DNA of 64,000 nucleotides from Polytrichum commune (GCA_950295325.1 OX485808.1:44587609-44651608), one strand, 5' to 3'; positions 1-12,574 are shown, numbered from the stretch's first letter. The notes: generated by a model from the letters alone, not told the origin. Numbers and translations are program-made.

Positions 1-1519
1 TGGTGGGTTGTCCCCATTGTGTGGTTACCTGTTGTCTGTTGGTGTCAACTGTTAGCCATACAGAGGGGCCTGCCTTTTGAGAAGTTGATAACTACCATGC
101 CTGTAGGCCTTTTTATCTGGTCATTTGTTGAGTATTCCTTGCATCGATTTCTATTCCATGTCAAAACTACAACTTACTGGTAAGTTGATGATATCATACT
201 TCTCCTTGTTTGGGTTGCCCTCCAGTTAGGTACATTGTCAAAAGATACCTGATTCTATGTACTTGTATTGAGCAATCATGAATAGCTTATTGGACCCTAA
301 TGAAACGACAAATTATGGCCTATTTGAGTTCATAGACATGAGGTTTTGAACAGGTTGAATACTTTGCACTATTTACTTCATGGCTGTCATCATAAACATC
401 CCATGGATGGCTACCGACTGGTCTTCCCCCCAGCTTTTGCAGCATTGTTCAGTATAATTGTAAGTATCTCCAAGTTAATTGCACTCCCTTGGAAGTAAAA
501 CATACCCAATTTCTTAACAACACCTTCAATATTCCACTTCAACTTCAATTACCTGGTGTCTGACTGAGTTTCAAGTGTACTTATGAAGAATTTTCTTCAA
601 CATGTGGAACTACATTATTCCTTGTATTCTATATGCCTACCTCTGCATGCGTTCCTGACATGTATCTTCCTTTACCAGTTATATGGCGTTGTCGCACTAC
701 TATTTTCAAGAGTTTGGGCACCATCAGTCTTTGGGGGAGGCCTTCTAGGTTACATTGTGTATGATGTGGCACACTACTTCATACACCATGGTGCCCCAAT
801 CAATGATATCACACGGAGGCTTAAGGTAGTGTCCTGTCTTCCCAATCCTTTGTTCTTTAACTGGTTAGACACTGATTCCAATATTTCTGTGACCTGAAAA
901 CTACCTACTTATAATTTGATGCATGTCATAATTGTTATCTACTTTGGTATTCCTGGTACTTCCACTGAAACAGAAACATAATAGAAGGATATCTGCTGGG
1001 GTCTATCGCAATGTAGTGGTTGGCATTGGCGGTGGTTGCTCTGAATTTTTGGGTGAATTAGATGTGAAAGCCTCTTCTACAGGGCAGTATTAGTTTATAG
1101 AGAAGCCTTTTCTGCTTCCAATTTTGTAGTTTTTTCAGCTTCTAGTAGTTGAGTACGATCAACAAAACTAATCAGAGTCAATTGGTGTCTCATGATTACT
1201 AACCCTAACCCTCACTCTCAAGGATATACCTTGGGGGCCTTGAATTCCAGTTATGTAGTTTATATAAATGTGTGGATTAGTCTCTTGTTGGCTATGATTA
1301 TGTTGTTTATTGGTCACCAGTATCTGTAGGTGTTGTTCGAAACACGATACTTAGATGGACGTTTATACTAATGTGTGGTGTATCTGGTGGCAGAGGTATC
1401 ATCTCAACCATCATTTCAAGGTGCAAAATGATGGGTTTGGCATTACATCTCCCTTTTGGGACTATGTCTTTGGAACTGTTCCAGCCCCTTTGAAATACGA
1501 CCCTGCTGTGATGCAGTGA
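1..1519 (+). CDS. FAH: Fatty acid 2-hydroxylase (partial, 5' end outside window)
   Basis: Hydroxylates the alpha carbon of the very-long-chain fatty acyl part of sphingolipids at the ER membrane, using a di-iron centre. Four exons read through without a stop: 1-179, 354-459, 679-825 and 1394-1519, all with GT-AG borders; 185 residues are visible. Plant FAH proteins are about 237 residues, so roughly 50 N-terminal residues lie upstream. The histidine clusters of the fatty acid hydroxylase superfamily are all present: HRFLFH in the first exon, HYLLHGCHHKHP in the second, HYFIHH in the third and YHLNHHF in the last. Hydrophobic segments flank them, as in the family (WWVVPIVWLPVVCW; VFGGGLLGYIVYD). 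As in plant paralogues, no cytochrome b5 domain is expected. It ends KYDPAVMQ at TGA 1517-1519. I see no damage, so it is probably functional. Confidence 0.93.
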
Positions 1520-2164
1520 AATTCTTGGACTCAAAGTAGGTTGTTGCACCAGCTATGCAGCTTTCAGAAAGTTCACCCCTGGTCTGCTTTGCCCCCCACC
1601 CACTCATTGTTTATGTCCACCTGGATTACAGGACATTGTATCATAATTACTAGTCTGCCAACGAGCAGTTGCGCAATTCAATAACTCCTCGCATTTACCA
1701 TGAACATTTAGTACCATCATGGAGCTAGTTGTGTAGCTTTGCAGCAAAACGTACAAGCTGCAGACTGAAGTAGTATCACTGGTCCTTATTCATTACCAGT
1801 GTCTTGGGGGACCCTTTGGGAAAATCATCTCATACTCATAATGAGCAGCAATTCCATGGCTTCTAGGATGTTTACAATGACATAAACAAATGCCATTGAC
1901 CTTGTTCTACAAATTCTGTCTTGGTTTCAAATTTTCTTTTTGATAAACATGGTTCGCTTTTGCATTTGTGTTCATTGCTTTTGCTCTAAACCTTTTGTGA
2001 AGTACTATTTGCAGGCCTTTGGGGACTGGGGCTTGACTAGCATGGCTGTACAAAAAGGGAAGGTGTTGTGTTCAGAGAGTTTTGAGAAATATTCATAGCA
2101 GGTTATGATTATCCCGAGAGCCAAGGGGGTCCAGGCGGATGGAATTACAATGTTGGTCCATATT
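1520..2164. other. 3' flank of FAH, no gene seen
   Basis: Probable 3' UTR and intergenic DNA. No ORF with recognisable content and no clear repeat structure. Confidence 0.5.
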
Positions 2165-2530
2165 ATAATGATAACAACATTGAAATCCCATATGTATAAT
2201 TCTAGATACAATCATTACACATAATGCATCAAATTGAACAAACAAACAAAATGAACCATACATGAAAACATGCATTATGTCGGTATGTAATATTTTTTTT
2301 TCTATTGTTTATCTCTCAACCCTATTAAATACTGCGTTTCTTTTCACGTGGTGACTTCAATACAACATGGAAGAAAATTACAATGTCCATATCTTGTGAT
2401 CATTATTATATGGACCAATGATAGCAACATTAAGATTCCCATATGTATAATTCTAGATACAGTCATTACACATAAATGCATTAAATTGAACAAAAAAACA
2501 AAATGAATCATATATGAAAACATTTGTGTA
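2165..2530 (+). repeat. Direct duplication of ~115 bp
   Basis: Two similar blocks, about 2165-2280 and 2416-2530, share the order: AACATT, CCCATATGTATAATTCTAG, CATTACACATAA, then a stretch rich in AAACAAAATGAA. They are separated by ~135 bases of AT-rich DNA. Small substitutions and single-base indels separate the copies. No coding content. Confidence 0.75.
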
Positions 2531-3854
2531 TAAAATGGGAATTCGTTGCCAATAGAAGGGAATATGTGGAGAATGATTGGAAATTGAATTTATTCAATGG
2601 GTTTGAAATACAAATATAATATAAACATCATTAATGTCTTGAAGACCTTCAAATATAATTGATAACCAACCACTATGTTCCACCCCTACACGCATTCAGG
2701 GAGTCCGTAGACATTTTTAGTCCCACTAGTACATCCCACAAATTTTTTTTTTGCGGCCGTGTCTTTGTTACTTGTGGCAGCTTTTCTCTTGAATTTTCCA
2801 ATGGCATCCATGGCTCTGAAAATCTCAGGCCTGTAGCTATAGCCATGTTTGTTGACTTGCCCATAATATGTGTCATTATTTCACTATCCCGACATGCTCC
2901 TAAATTGAACGATGTTGTATTATAAGTGGAATATGAGGGCATATGCAAGAGTGAATATCTTGCACTTCTCTAGAGGGCCAAAAGACGATCGGACTCAGAA
3001 GATTTGGCTTCGAGGGCATGCCTATCCAATGAAGAGGTTGAGAAGGGCAGGCCACCAAGTGAGTGGGGAGCGACATGTGAAAAAAAATATAGTATGAAGA
3101 ATGAAGTGGGACATTAATGAAAGGTGGTATGGGATGGCCGCTCGTAAAATGCATGGTAAGCAAATGCAATATAAGGAGAGCAATGATGAAAAAATAGGAG
3201 GGGACAAAGAAGGGCACCTTGGCTTTGGGGACGTCGATGGGAGCATGCGGAACCAATAGAATTTTCGCATTGTTAGATAAAGGGGGGGGGGGGGAGAATC
3301 AACACATGCAGGGCCAGCGATTGCAGACAAGTTTGCGGGAGGAGGAATGTAGTCAATTGGGGGGGGGGGTCGCAATTAGAAGCTTCCAAGCGGAAAAACC
3401 AGCTTGGCCCACGGCAAACGAAGTAATCGTCCCTCGAGGGTGACACATGCTGACATTGTTCAAGCGTTTGCTTCTCTTTAGAGACAGGAGAGGGTAACAA
3501 AGCATACGTGTAGCCGACAACTTTGGGGGGTAGGTTGTTCACAACATTGTCGTCAATCCCGACGTCCCTGGAGTACTCATATGGTGTCAAGACAAGGATG
3601 ACAAATGTATGCTCCCGGATGGGAATCCGAAGCCTTGCAAGCCCGACCCCATGAGAAATGGGTCAGAAATCATCAAAGGTATATCCAAATTTATTGAATA
3701 TTGGAAACAATTGTGTGAGGAGGACATCACCAAATGTGTTCGGGACACTCATGGGTCATTGGTCGCGTATTGGGATCACATTCGCTTGGCCTTGCTAACA
3801 TTTGGTGTTGACACTTATACAACTATGACACAAAGATTTTGGCCACAAAGGTGA
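2531..3854. other. Intergenic DNA with poly-G tracts and a short unrecognised ORF
   Basis: Holds two long G runs (about 3283-3296 and 3360-3369). An 81-codon open frame at 3609-3854 on the plus strand (contains FIEYWKQLCEEDITKCV) ends directly before the unidentified repeat family that starts near 3855. It may be the upstream part of that element's decayed ORF. I do not recognise it. The other open frames here overlap each other on both strands and look like chance. Confidence 0.35.
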
Positions 3855-4790
3855 TTGACAATTGTGGAGTATGACGCCATGTTATTTAGGAATGAAGACG
3901 TTTGTGAAGAGTTTGCAATGGACGAGCATTACGTTAGCCCTATGTGCAATTGTTTGGCTCTGTCGTTTCGTATGGTTGTTAATTGCCATGAAGGTTATAC
4001 GATCCTCGTACATGCAGGAGATGAGGAGCACCCCCAACCTAATATGGTTGGTGAAAGCATTGTCTTCACCTAATTTTGTTTGAACTAGCCCCAAATTTTG
4101 TCAAATTAAAGTGGAATATTGTCGTCCAAGCACTACAAACTAGAACATGCTCCGCACCTATTTAGGTTGGGACACCAAGAAGGGTTTCAAGTGGAGAATG
4201 GACTTAACGTACAGACCGGTTTGGATAAACATGGATACCATACTTTGTGCTTGGAAGCCGCACAAGGGTTCCAAATCGGGAACAATTACCATTCCCAAAA
4301 AACATATAGATTTTGCCAAAGCTAATTTAACACATATTGCAGCTGCAGAAAATGACGTCGACAATGGATATGAAGCGGAAGATAGAGATGGGGAAATATA
4401 ATATAGGTTGGAATTAGTGTGGAAAATAGGGACACTTTATGAACTTGGTTTTTTTACAACTACATTCAAATATATGAATAGGTTTGGGATGTGCCATCCA
4501 ATTCAATAAGACCCTTATATATGGGATGCACATCCTAGACTCTATAATCACATAAAATCGCTAGTTTTTGGAATTCGATTATTAATTTTTCATATGTAGT
4601 TCATGTTTTGATTATGATTTAAACACTTACTATATTTTGGAATGTGGATATTCTTCGTGTACGAATTTGTAAACTATCATGTTCCCGATGTTCCTAATGT
4701 TCCATATGCTCATAATATTAGCATCCCACACTATGTATAAATTAAATTTGGAGACTTTCTGAAGTCTCTGATAAATGAATTTAGTGTTCA
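3855..4790 (+). mobile_element. Unidentified repeat family, copy A, with decayed ORF
   Basis: Best-preserved of three copies (others: 44890-46830 plus, 60750-61160 minus). Frames at 3855-4073 and 4147-4401 encode a decayed protein with NCHEGYT, ALSSPNF, YLGWDT, WKPHKGSKSG and IPKKHIDFAKANL. The same order of motifs recurs in copy B (DCHEGYM, ALSKPNF, YMG-DT, AWKPWKN, IPQKHITFAKDNLARI), so this was a real coding sequence. The frame changes between 3.96 and 4.08 kb, and stops follow. About 350 bases after the ORF lies a hairpin GAGACTTTCTGAAGTCTC (4751-4768), also found in both other copies and followed by a similar ~20-bp tail. I do not recognise the protein or the superfamily; a hairpin near a 3' end is Helitron-like, but no CTRR end was seen. 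Confidence 0.6.
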
Positions 4791-5619
4791 AATGTCCAAG
4801 TGCAACATATCCTCATGTTGTATTCAACCGCCAAAAAATCTATAATGACTACAACTAAATCCTAGTCAAGTACCTCATGACACACCAAAACACACCATTG
4901 TAGAAGTGCGAAAAAAAAAACTAGGGAAAAAATTGAATGGTCTTGCATGAAACCCTAGGGACTTCCACCCATTACGCATGATATGTTGTACAACTTGACC
5001 CCAACTTAACAGACTATATGATGTTCATCCAATCAATAGTTTATCCAGCTTGTACTCCTTGAAATCCCATACTTATTTATGTTGACAAGTCCATATTTAA
5101 AACATTTTCCAGACATGCATGTTTACTTATAACATGCAAGTAAACATGCATTTCAATATCATATCCATATTCATGTCTACACATAATAAAAAGTAGGGAT
5201 CCACCCTAAATTTTGTTCCACATGGTTCCCACTATGACACAAGTGACTTACCTGAGAATCATGCATTTGTGATATGAATCAAAATCTGTCTTACAAGAGG
5301 TCACCAACATACACTGCATCATCACGCTTTTATGTGTTCCGGAATGAATTGATAGTTCTCACAAAGAATATTCATCTTAGCTCCAAAGAGTAAAAAATTA
5401 AAACATCAGTATATCTATACACATGTCAATATGAGCCCATGTATCATCATAAAACTTATTGGCTCCCTTGTGGGGGGTGGGCTCACTTCATAATCAAGCT
5501 ACAGTAATCTCATTTTAATTCCATCATGAGATCTTACAACAAACATCCTTACTATTACTAGTATGTGAGCAATTAAAATAACATAAGCCTCAGGGTTGTT
5601 CGAAACATCAACCTCTCTT
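4791..5619. other. AT-rich intergenic DNA
   Basis: No ORF, RNA gene or repeat recognised. Confidence 0.4.
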
Positions 5620-5910
5620 CTAGACTAAGGTTGAGGCATCTATAACCGACCAAAAAAGAAGAGTTTGCATCTGTTTAGGAGGGGTGATAACGAGGAATTC
5701 TTTTTCTTACGAAGAGAAACATATTTTGAAGAGAATGCAAAATTTTCAATTTTTTTTCATGAATAAGAAAATTGCTACGAATGTCGAAGCAATATAGTTT
5801 AGGGTAAAACACAATCAATGTATAGATTAACCCATAACCACTCATCTAAATGCTAATTTTTGGCTATGATAGTTATCTTATGAGGCTAGTCAATAACAAG
5901 CCACCACCAA
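5620..5910 (+). repeat. Dispersed repeat, inverted partner at 35480-35785
   Basis: Starts GGTTGAGGCATCTATAACC and continues with AGAGTTTGCAT, GTTTAGGAGGGGTGATAACG and, further on, CTTATGAGG and CAAGCCACCACCA. The reverse complement of 35480-35785 has the same blocks in the same order with many substitutions. It is non-coding, and no termini were resolved. Confidence 0.75.
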
Positions 5911-7995
5911 ATAAACTTTAAGTCCATTCACTTAAAAAATATAAATCTCATCCATGTTGGCATTATGTGACCCTAGTGAGCAATGAAATGGACATGTTGA
6001 CTATGAATGCCTCAACCTTATCATGCAACAATTCCTTTAGATGTACTTTGTTGCTACCCTAATGGAAAGTGATCTAGTAAGTATATTGAGTCACTATCCT
6101 CAAAACCCATGAGGGTTAAAAGAGAGTGAGCAAAGGGACATGGAAGGCTTTACTTTAGGGTTTTCCTTCTCTATTGGTTAATCCCCTCCACCAAAGCAAC
6201 CAATTCAACCAATATTACCATTCACTTAAGTTGAAATCACCTTAACCCCTAAAGGATCACATGTAGAGTGAAGTAGAATCTAGAGCAACTTTCACATTCT
6301 CAATTGGGGATGTTAAAGCGGGTGTTAGGGTTTTAGGGTTTTGGGTTTTGGAAATTTTCTCAAATCATCCTTGTTGATCACGAAGCACTTAGGGTTTTGG
6401 GTTGCACTGTAGTGGTAATGAAGGCATTGGTATCTTATTCATATACTATTCGAGGGCACTTTGACCCTAGAATTAGGCCATGAGCACCCAATGGTAGAAT
6501 AGTCCAAGGGGTAACCTAGTTTGAATTTTGGATTGTGTTGCCAAGCTTGATGCTCGCATTATGTTTTTTGAAGCAATATCTCACCTACAAAACCTCCACA
6601 TGGGAATTTAAGCCATGTCCATTATAATAGTATTAATACTAGTAATTATAATTATAATTATTTGAAGTGATTTATCATGGTTCCATATGAATGCTCTAGA
6701 CACATCGGATTTGGGTTGGTTTGAGAAATTTCTTCCATATAATATATATTCCCTAAGTACTCAAATTTTAATAGTAGAAAAGAAGATGCATATATTTAGA
6801 ACAAACTAACATATTTTTCTCAAATTTGGCTTGTTGGTTCAATTGTGATTGCACCTATCTACATTCATTTTTTAATGCCAAAACACATTCAAAATGTCCC
6901 AAAAAATGAATAAAAATCTACATGTCAATATGTTATTTATAAGTGAAACAAAAGCAGTTTACCATCACATGCTTCTAATTTTGGCCAAAAGGTAAACCCA
7001 TTTAGACCAACTTACCACTTTTTAAAGTCTTTACTTAATTTCACAACAAAGATCATGGACCTTACAAAAAATGTGCAAAAAACCATATATGGTCTTTTGG
7101 CCCTTTAGGGGTTAATTTTGGCTTGATTGGATAAAAACACAAGTTGCATAATGTGGTTGAGCTTGAAGTTGGTTTATCATACCAATTGTATGGCTTGTAA
7201 AGCCTCATGGTTGTAGAGAGGTGTAGCACAAAAGAATGAAGGCAATACATGTCTATAGAGTAGGTTGTTTTAAATTGCTGCCACCTTCATTTAACCTTAC
7301 TCTTATATTTTAATTATTATGGAAATAAGCATCTATACTTTGAAAATAAACCTTGAACAAGAGTTGTAAGCAATCAAGGTATGTTGACTTTTTGAGAGCA
7401 ATTATATCGTGAGAAATCACTTCATTTATGGTACTAAAGCTATGATTATCCTTCAAGTATATGAGCACAATTATTATCATGATAGATTAGTACCTTATTT
7501 TTGTTAGGTCTCGTTGGCAAAAGATCTCAACATATCTTTGGTTTGTTTCACCTTATGCTCCAACATCCTTAATAGCAATTTATATCACTAATGTCAAGTT
7601 TGCTATACCATATATTTATATATAATCAACCATAGCATTACCTAGCCATTTAGGTCAAATCATTGGACCTTGGAATAAAATAAATAAATAAATTCACTAT
7701 GTGGGCGTTGCAAACAAAGAGATAATATTTAGTCATCATTTATACATAAATGTTGAAATTTGGAAATTTGGGTGGAGTAAATATCTTAGGTCACAAGAAG
7801 TACTGGTCATCCTCACATTATTCATTGAAACATTGTTCATAGCGACATTTTTTACTACTCATACCAGTGTCATTTTCTTCCTATGAAGATATGATGGTGG
7901 AGGGCTTGTCAAATGTTAAATATACAAATCAAAAACCATATGCCCGAGTAATGTTATGGCTCCTCTTAAGAAAGATCGAAGCATAAAATTAAGTG
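5911..7995. other. AT-rich intergenic DNA
   Basis: Over 2 kb without a convincing gene. A short degenerate telomere-like patch (TTAGGG mixed with TTTTAGGG and TTTTGGG) lies near 6325-6355. Open frames of 60-62 codons here look like chance. Confidence 0.45.
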
Positions 7996-8250
7996 ATGAG
8001 ATTGTGCACAAATGTTGTACAAGTTTACTATTACCAATTATTGTTACAATGTTTATATATCACAAAGCCAGATAAAGGATTTTCCAAATTATGAACACCA
8101 AATGATGTGATTGTTCACATCATGTTGTACAAGTTTACTACTATTGATTATGTTTTACCGAAGTGTATATATCATGAAGCTGATTGAAGGTAAATTTAAA
8201 TTATGGACATCAAACGATGAGATTGTTCACATCATGGTGTACAAGTGTCT
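7996..8250 (+). repeat. ~111-bp tandem repeat, about 2.3 copies
   Basis: The segment GTTGTACAAGTTTACTA recurs at about 8014 and 8125, and GGTGTACAAGTG follows at about 8236, a period of ~111 bases. Each unit also carries GATTGTTCACATCATG and TATATATCA. No coding content. Confidence 0.75.
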
Positions 8251-8743
8251 AGTTCATGAATGACATGTATCTTTTTGTAGGAAATTCAAACAAGCATAAC
8301 TCATATATAATATATATGAATGAGTGAGGGTGGCATTAAAGTTGATACGACATGTTATTAGAGAGGAGTTCATAAGCTTTCTTGTAGCAACAAGTTTTCC
8401 ATTCCACCTTCTCTAGTTGCCATTAAGCAATTGGAAGATAATTAACATGGATTGTTGAGGAATAGTGTGGTCGGCCCACACTAAATCAAATGCATAGGTA
8501 AGTAAGTTAGGGTTAGTTATTAGTTGTAGGACTTGAAAAGCCCTACGTTAAAGGGAAGTGGAGTATGAAGCGTAGGCCCGGGCGAGGCTTTTGGTTTAGG
8601 GTTTTCCGCTCGCTCGCTCTCTCTGTGCATAGGATATCCCACTCTCATATGAAGCTTGACTACACCATTTCATTTCCCTGCTCTTTCTTCAATCCATCCA
8701 AGAAGCCAGCCAGCCAGCAGCATTCATTGTGCGTGTCGTCACC
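8251..8743. other. 5' flank and leader of the complex I subunit gene
   Basis: Probable promoter and 5' UTR. A pyrimidine-rich CTCGCTCGCTCTCTCTGTGC stretch near 8608 and a CAGCCAGCCAGCAG run near 8708 precede the start codon, as is common in plant leaders. No TATA box was assigned. Confidence 0.4.
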
Positions 8744-10252
8744 ATGGGCATTTTTCTGGATGAGCCCAAGTTCCCCGTCATCGAGCGCAACCCAAGTGCC
8801 GGCAGCACCGTCTCCAACTTCAGCTTTGGCGACTACATGCGCATCACTGCGTTCACGGCCACTTCTCTGCCCGTCGGCTACCTCGCAGGTCCTTCCTTCT
8901 CTACTACATTCCATTGCAGACTTCAAATGGATCTGTCTTGTATCCATTTCACTTGATTTGGCTATGGACACTTAAATAACTATGTGCTTGGCGACTTAGA
9001 GGATGGCTTGTCTTTAGGGGAAGATGAGAAAATAATGGCGATGCTTATTTAAATAAGGAACGATTTAGTTCGGAACCCTCCTTCGAATACTTTTGGCAAG
9101 AAGTTTTGCGCTCAATGACGCTGTGCAAGGTTTAGGATTTCATGCTTGGGGTTTGCATCGGAGTTGGAAATTGCCTTTTTGTGAGCATGCTATACAAAGA
9201 TAGAGCGGAGAATTTTCAAATAGGAGAAATTTGCGCGAAGGATTTGTAAAATTGGAGTTTTATACCATCCATTCTTGAAATGCATTTGTTTCATTGTCCA
9301 CTTCACTTGATCAGGAAATAGGCACTCACCTAATCATATGGGTAGGGACCTCGAGTCTCTCATACAGGGGAAGATAGTAAAATAAATGATGGTATTGACC
9401 TTTCTATCTAACTAACAATTCTTTTCGATGAACCCTCCCTCGAAGGCTTTCTGCGAGAAGTTTTGCTTTCAATGACACTGCTTAGGGTTTCATGCTTGGG
9501 TTGTGAAATCGAGTTGGGGTTTGATTGTGCGTGAGCATTATGGACGGGGATAAAGTGGAGAATTTTGAGACAGGAGCGACTTCTTTCTTCAATGGTATAG
9601 ATCCTGGTATTATGTAACGCCAATTATCATGGATTGAAAGGGGAGCAATGCTTTTATTTTGGTCTGGTATCAGGGTTTAGACAGTACCTAAACTTGACTG
9701 CAGTTTTTCGAATTGGGTCAGAATGCTACAGTATTAAAGTGGAATTTTCACTCATAACCTGATAGATCTTGCTTCCATTGTAATATCAGACTAGCCATAT
9801 TCATAATGCATGAAAAATGCATGTGCTCCCTGTCCACTTCACTTGATTTGGTGACAGATACCTGAATAACCATGTGGGGGATGGGGAAGATGGGACACAC
9901 TAAATGACAGTTGTCGAGGTTAACAATGCTATCCAATTAAAGAATACACTGATGATGATGGTATTCACCTTGGAAGAGAATGTATGCTATCCAATGAAGC
10001 AGACACCGATAATCCATGCCGATCCTTGAAGATTGGAGTTATTCTTCTTCTGAGTAGGCGAGTTTTGACTTGAAGTATCGCTGAAGGGAGAGTGTCTTTG
10101 CAGGTGGGAGTGTGAACATCAGGGGACCCTCTATGTATACAGCGGGTTTGATAGGATTGATGGGGGGCTTCATGTACGCATATCAGTGCTCAGCAGGGAG
10201 ACTGATGGGCATGTTCCCCAATGACGATGAAGTAGCCAGGCACAAACGATAA
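8744..10252 (+). CDS. NADH:ubiquinone oxidoreductase 21-kDa-like subunit
   Basis: Small accessory subunit of mitochondrial complex I, of the type shared by plants and fungi (Neurospora 20.9/21-kDa family). Two exons, 8744-8888 and 10104-10252, joined in phase 1 across a 1215-bp intron, encode 97 residues. The N-terminus carries the family motif PKFPVIERNPSAGSTVSNFS, then GDYMRITAFTATSLPVGYLAG. After the junction come IRGPSMYTAGLIGLMGGFM and AYQCSAGRLMGMFPNDDEVA. The two glycine-rich hydrophobic segments fit short membrane helices. Length is close to the ~105 residues of angiosperm homologues. The ATG has the good plant context CACCATGGGC. The exons are GC-richer than the flanking DNA. No defect seen. 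Confidence 0.9.
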
Positions 10253-10726
10253 TTGCTCCTCTTTGCTCTCATTATTTGCAAGGACTTCCAAAGATTTTCG
10301 CACATCTTGTCCCTGCTAGTATACAGCAGACAGCAATAAGATGTTGTTGTACACTCTTTCTGCAATTTTAAACGGAAGTTTCGCGGTTGTCCACATAAAT
10401 AAAGGTTCTATTCTTCAGATTGATACCATTCTGGTCTGATTTTCCAATCCACATTTGCATCTAGTGGTTTCAGCTGAGTTTCTGTCACATCTTGTGTATG
10501 CTCCTTGGCTACCTTACAAGCAACCTTCGCAAGGATGGCATTCTGCTATTTTCTTATTGTCACCACATTTTTGTACAACAAAATCAAAGCATGGAAATAT
10601 GTGGTCTCCATCACATACACAAAATGTAGGAGCAGTGTGGAAGCAAGAACCAGGTTACTTATCCAAATTTTGAGTCAATGGTAGGTGGTCGGTGATGGCA
10701 ACTTTGTTACTGGGATCTTGAGCTTA

Positions 10727-11242
10727 GGGCCGCTTTACACCTAGAGGCTGGGCCTATTCGTTGTGTAAGAGGCTTGAAATCGTCACTTGTGATTGGCTAA
10801 AAGGCTCAAATCGGTCCCAACCCCTTGACACCTAGAGGCTGGGCCGGTTTGATGGTATGATTTTTTTAATTAAAAAGTGTATGTTATGACACAGCCCGAG
10901 CTTGTTGAATTGGGTGCACCCAAAGTGGAGGGCCAATGTCATATTTCACTAAAAAAAACCTTCTTAAATAAAGTATGATTTTTTAAGCAAACTAGATCCG
11001 TTGGATTATGTGGAAATCTAAACGGCGCTATCCTATATTATGCTAGATCCGTTGGATTAGGCTAGATTTATTGAATCCGCCTAGCTTCTTGGCCCTAAGG
11101 CCTTTACATATGGGAAAATTGGCCCCTATTATAATCTTATTCTAATGTGTAGTTGAGGCCGGCCTCCAACTCAAAAAGGGCTGAAATTTCATGCAATCGG
11201 CCTGAAGGGGATTTGGCTTGGCCTCTAGGTGTAAAGCAACTC
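10727..11242. mobile_element. Candidate Tourist/PIF-Harbinger-like MITE
   Basis: A 516-bp element bounded by TIRs. Left end GGGCCGCTTTACACCTAGAG; right end, read inward on the minus strand, GAGTTGCTTTACACCTAGAG. GCTTTACACCTAGAGGC is identical in both. It is flanked by TTA on each side (10724-10726 and 11243-11245), within a shared CTTAG. TTA target duplication and a G-rich start suit PIF/Harbinger. A second copy of ACACCTAGAGGCTGGGCC lies inside near 10827. No transposase; non-autonomous. Confidence 0.7.
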
Positions 11243-11412
11243 TTAGGGTGCACAAGAATATTGAGCAGAGAAGGGTCAACATTCGAGGACATACATAGAA
11301 ATTTTCATGTACTAATATTGTGTGGCTGCGATTGAGATTACTCATAATAACGGGCTCAATAGAGGTGAATTTCAGTCATGAGTGGCTTGTGAGGGAGTGG
11401 TCAACAAGGATG

Positions 11413-11879
11413 TGAGACCTATGGCAGTAACCCATGTTACCGAATTTATGAAGTGCGTGAACGCAATTAATTAATTAATTTTCCAAAGGGCAGGTTACCA
11501 AATTTAAAGAGTGTGTGAACATTTTTACAATAATAGTAATAAATTTCTTGGAGGGTGCCCAAAATAGGACCAACATTGGGTTTGCACTTTGCGAATAGTG
11601 CAGTCTCAACACACATGGACGTGGGATGGGGTTCATCAATGTGTTTTTGGGGTTTGTGTGTGTATTTGCTCGTGTTTGCTAGCAATGTCGCAATGGTCAA
11701 AGTTTGCCCTCTTCTAGTACGGTGGAGTCTCAAAAACCAAAGTCTCAAAATTGTTGTTGTTATGAGGGTGAATAGAGCTTGACATGCCCGACAATTTGAA
11801 CCCCTTTTCTTCTGGTTTGAACCAATTTTGAGATAGCTATCGCAATCCACACACACCCGGGTTACTGCCATAGGTCTCA
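11413..11879. mobile_element. Candidate MITE with perfect 21-bp TIRs
   Basis: Left end TGAGACCTATGGCAGTAACC (11413 onward) is matched exactly, inverted, by the right end finishing at 11879; 21 bases are identical. Length 467 bp. The inner left side holds a short direct repeat (GTTACCGAATTT, then GTTACCAAATTT). The target duplication is unclear: only TG is shared outside both ends. A 137-codon minus-strand frame fills the element but resembles no transposase and spans the right TIR, so I do not call it a gene. Confidence 0.7.
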
Positions 11880-12574
11880 TGTGTCCAAATCCAGGCTACA
11901 TGTTTACTACGTAATGAACTGAGATGGGAATTATCAAAGTGGACAATGGTCATGAGGATGGTGGTTCTGCCTTGGACATACATGTTTCTTGTGAGGACCG
12001 GTATCTCTCTCCTAAATGTGCAATATAAAAGACCAGTGTCTGCTTTTGCCACAAGGCCGTGTATGTTCAGAAGGTCAAAATTCACAATTTTCCAATGTAC
12101 AATGATATCCACAGTCAATTAGCGAATATTATCAAAGTTGCTTAATGGGGTGGATGTAACAACCTCCACTAGAATGATGTTCTTGATTCATGTGGGCTGC
12201 ATTACTTATTGTCACTAGACATGTTCCACTGCAGAAACCCTGACCTTCCTTTTAACCCTAAAGGTTGAAGAAAAATCGCCTAAAACGGTTCAGTTTAATT
12301 CAGAAGCTCACTAAAGAAAATTGGCACCTCGCATGGTAGATCTACCGTATAGATGGAAGCTTTGTAGGGTTAGGATTGTTCACACAATTTTAAGCCGTCC
12401 ATGCGTTCATCATTAGAAGATTATAGCGTAAACATAGATGATGGTATTGTTAAGCATCAATGACTACCCGAACAATAATGTCCGCCTTGGCCTTTACGGG
12501 TGAAACATTTAAAAATTTGGAGTACTACATCGTTGTTTGATGGACTTTGATTGCACTTTGTTTTAATATCCCCG
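11880..12574. other. Intergenic DNA between two candidate MITEs
   Basis: No gene or repeat recognised. The open frame at 11837-12118 on the minus strand starts inside the neighbouring element and has no recognisable content. Confidence 0.4.

Noticed and set aside
2659-3443. Cluster of overlapping ORFs on both strands
   Set aside because: Mutually overlapping frames, low-complexity Pro/His/Ser content, and no recognised homology.
8565-8975. 136-codon ORF overlapping the complex I subunit start
   Set aside because: Different frame from the recognised protein; it reads leader, exon and intron without a splice signal.
11467-11880. 137-codon minus-strand ORF
   Set aside because: It fills a candidate MITE, runs through its terminal repeat and has no recognisable domain.
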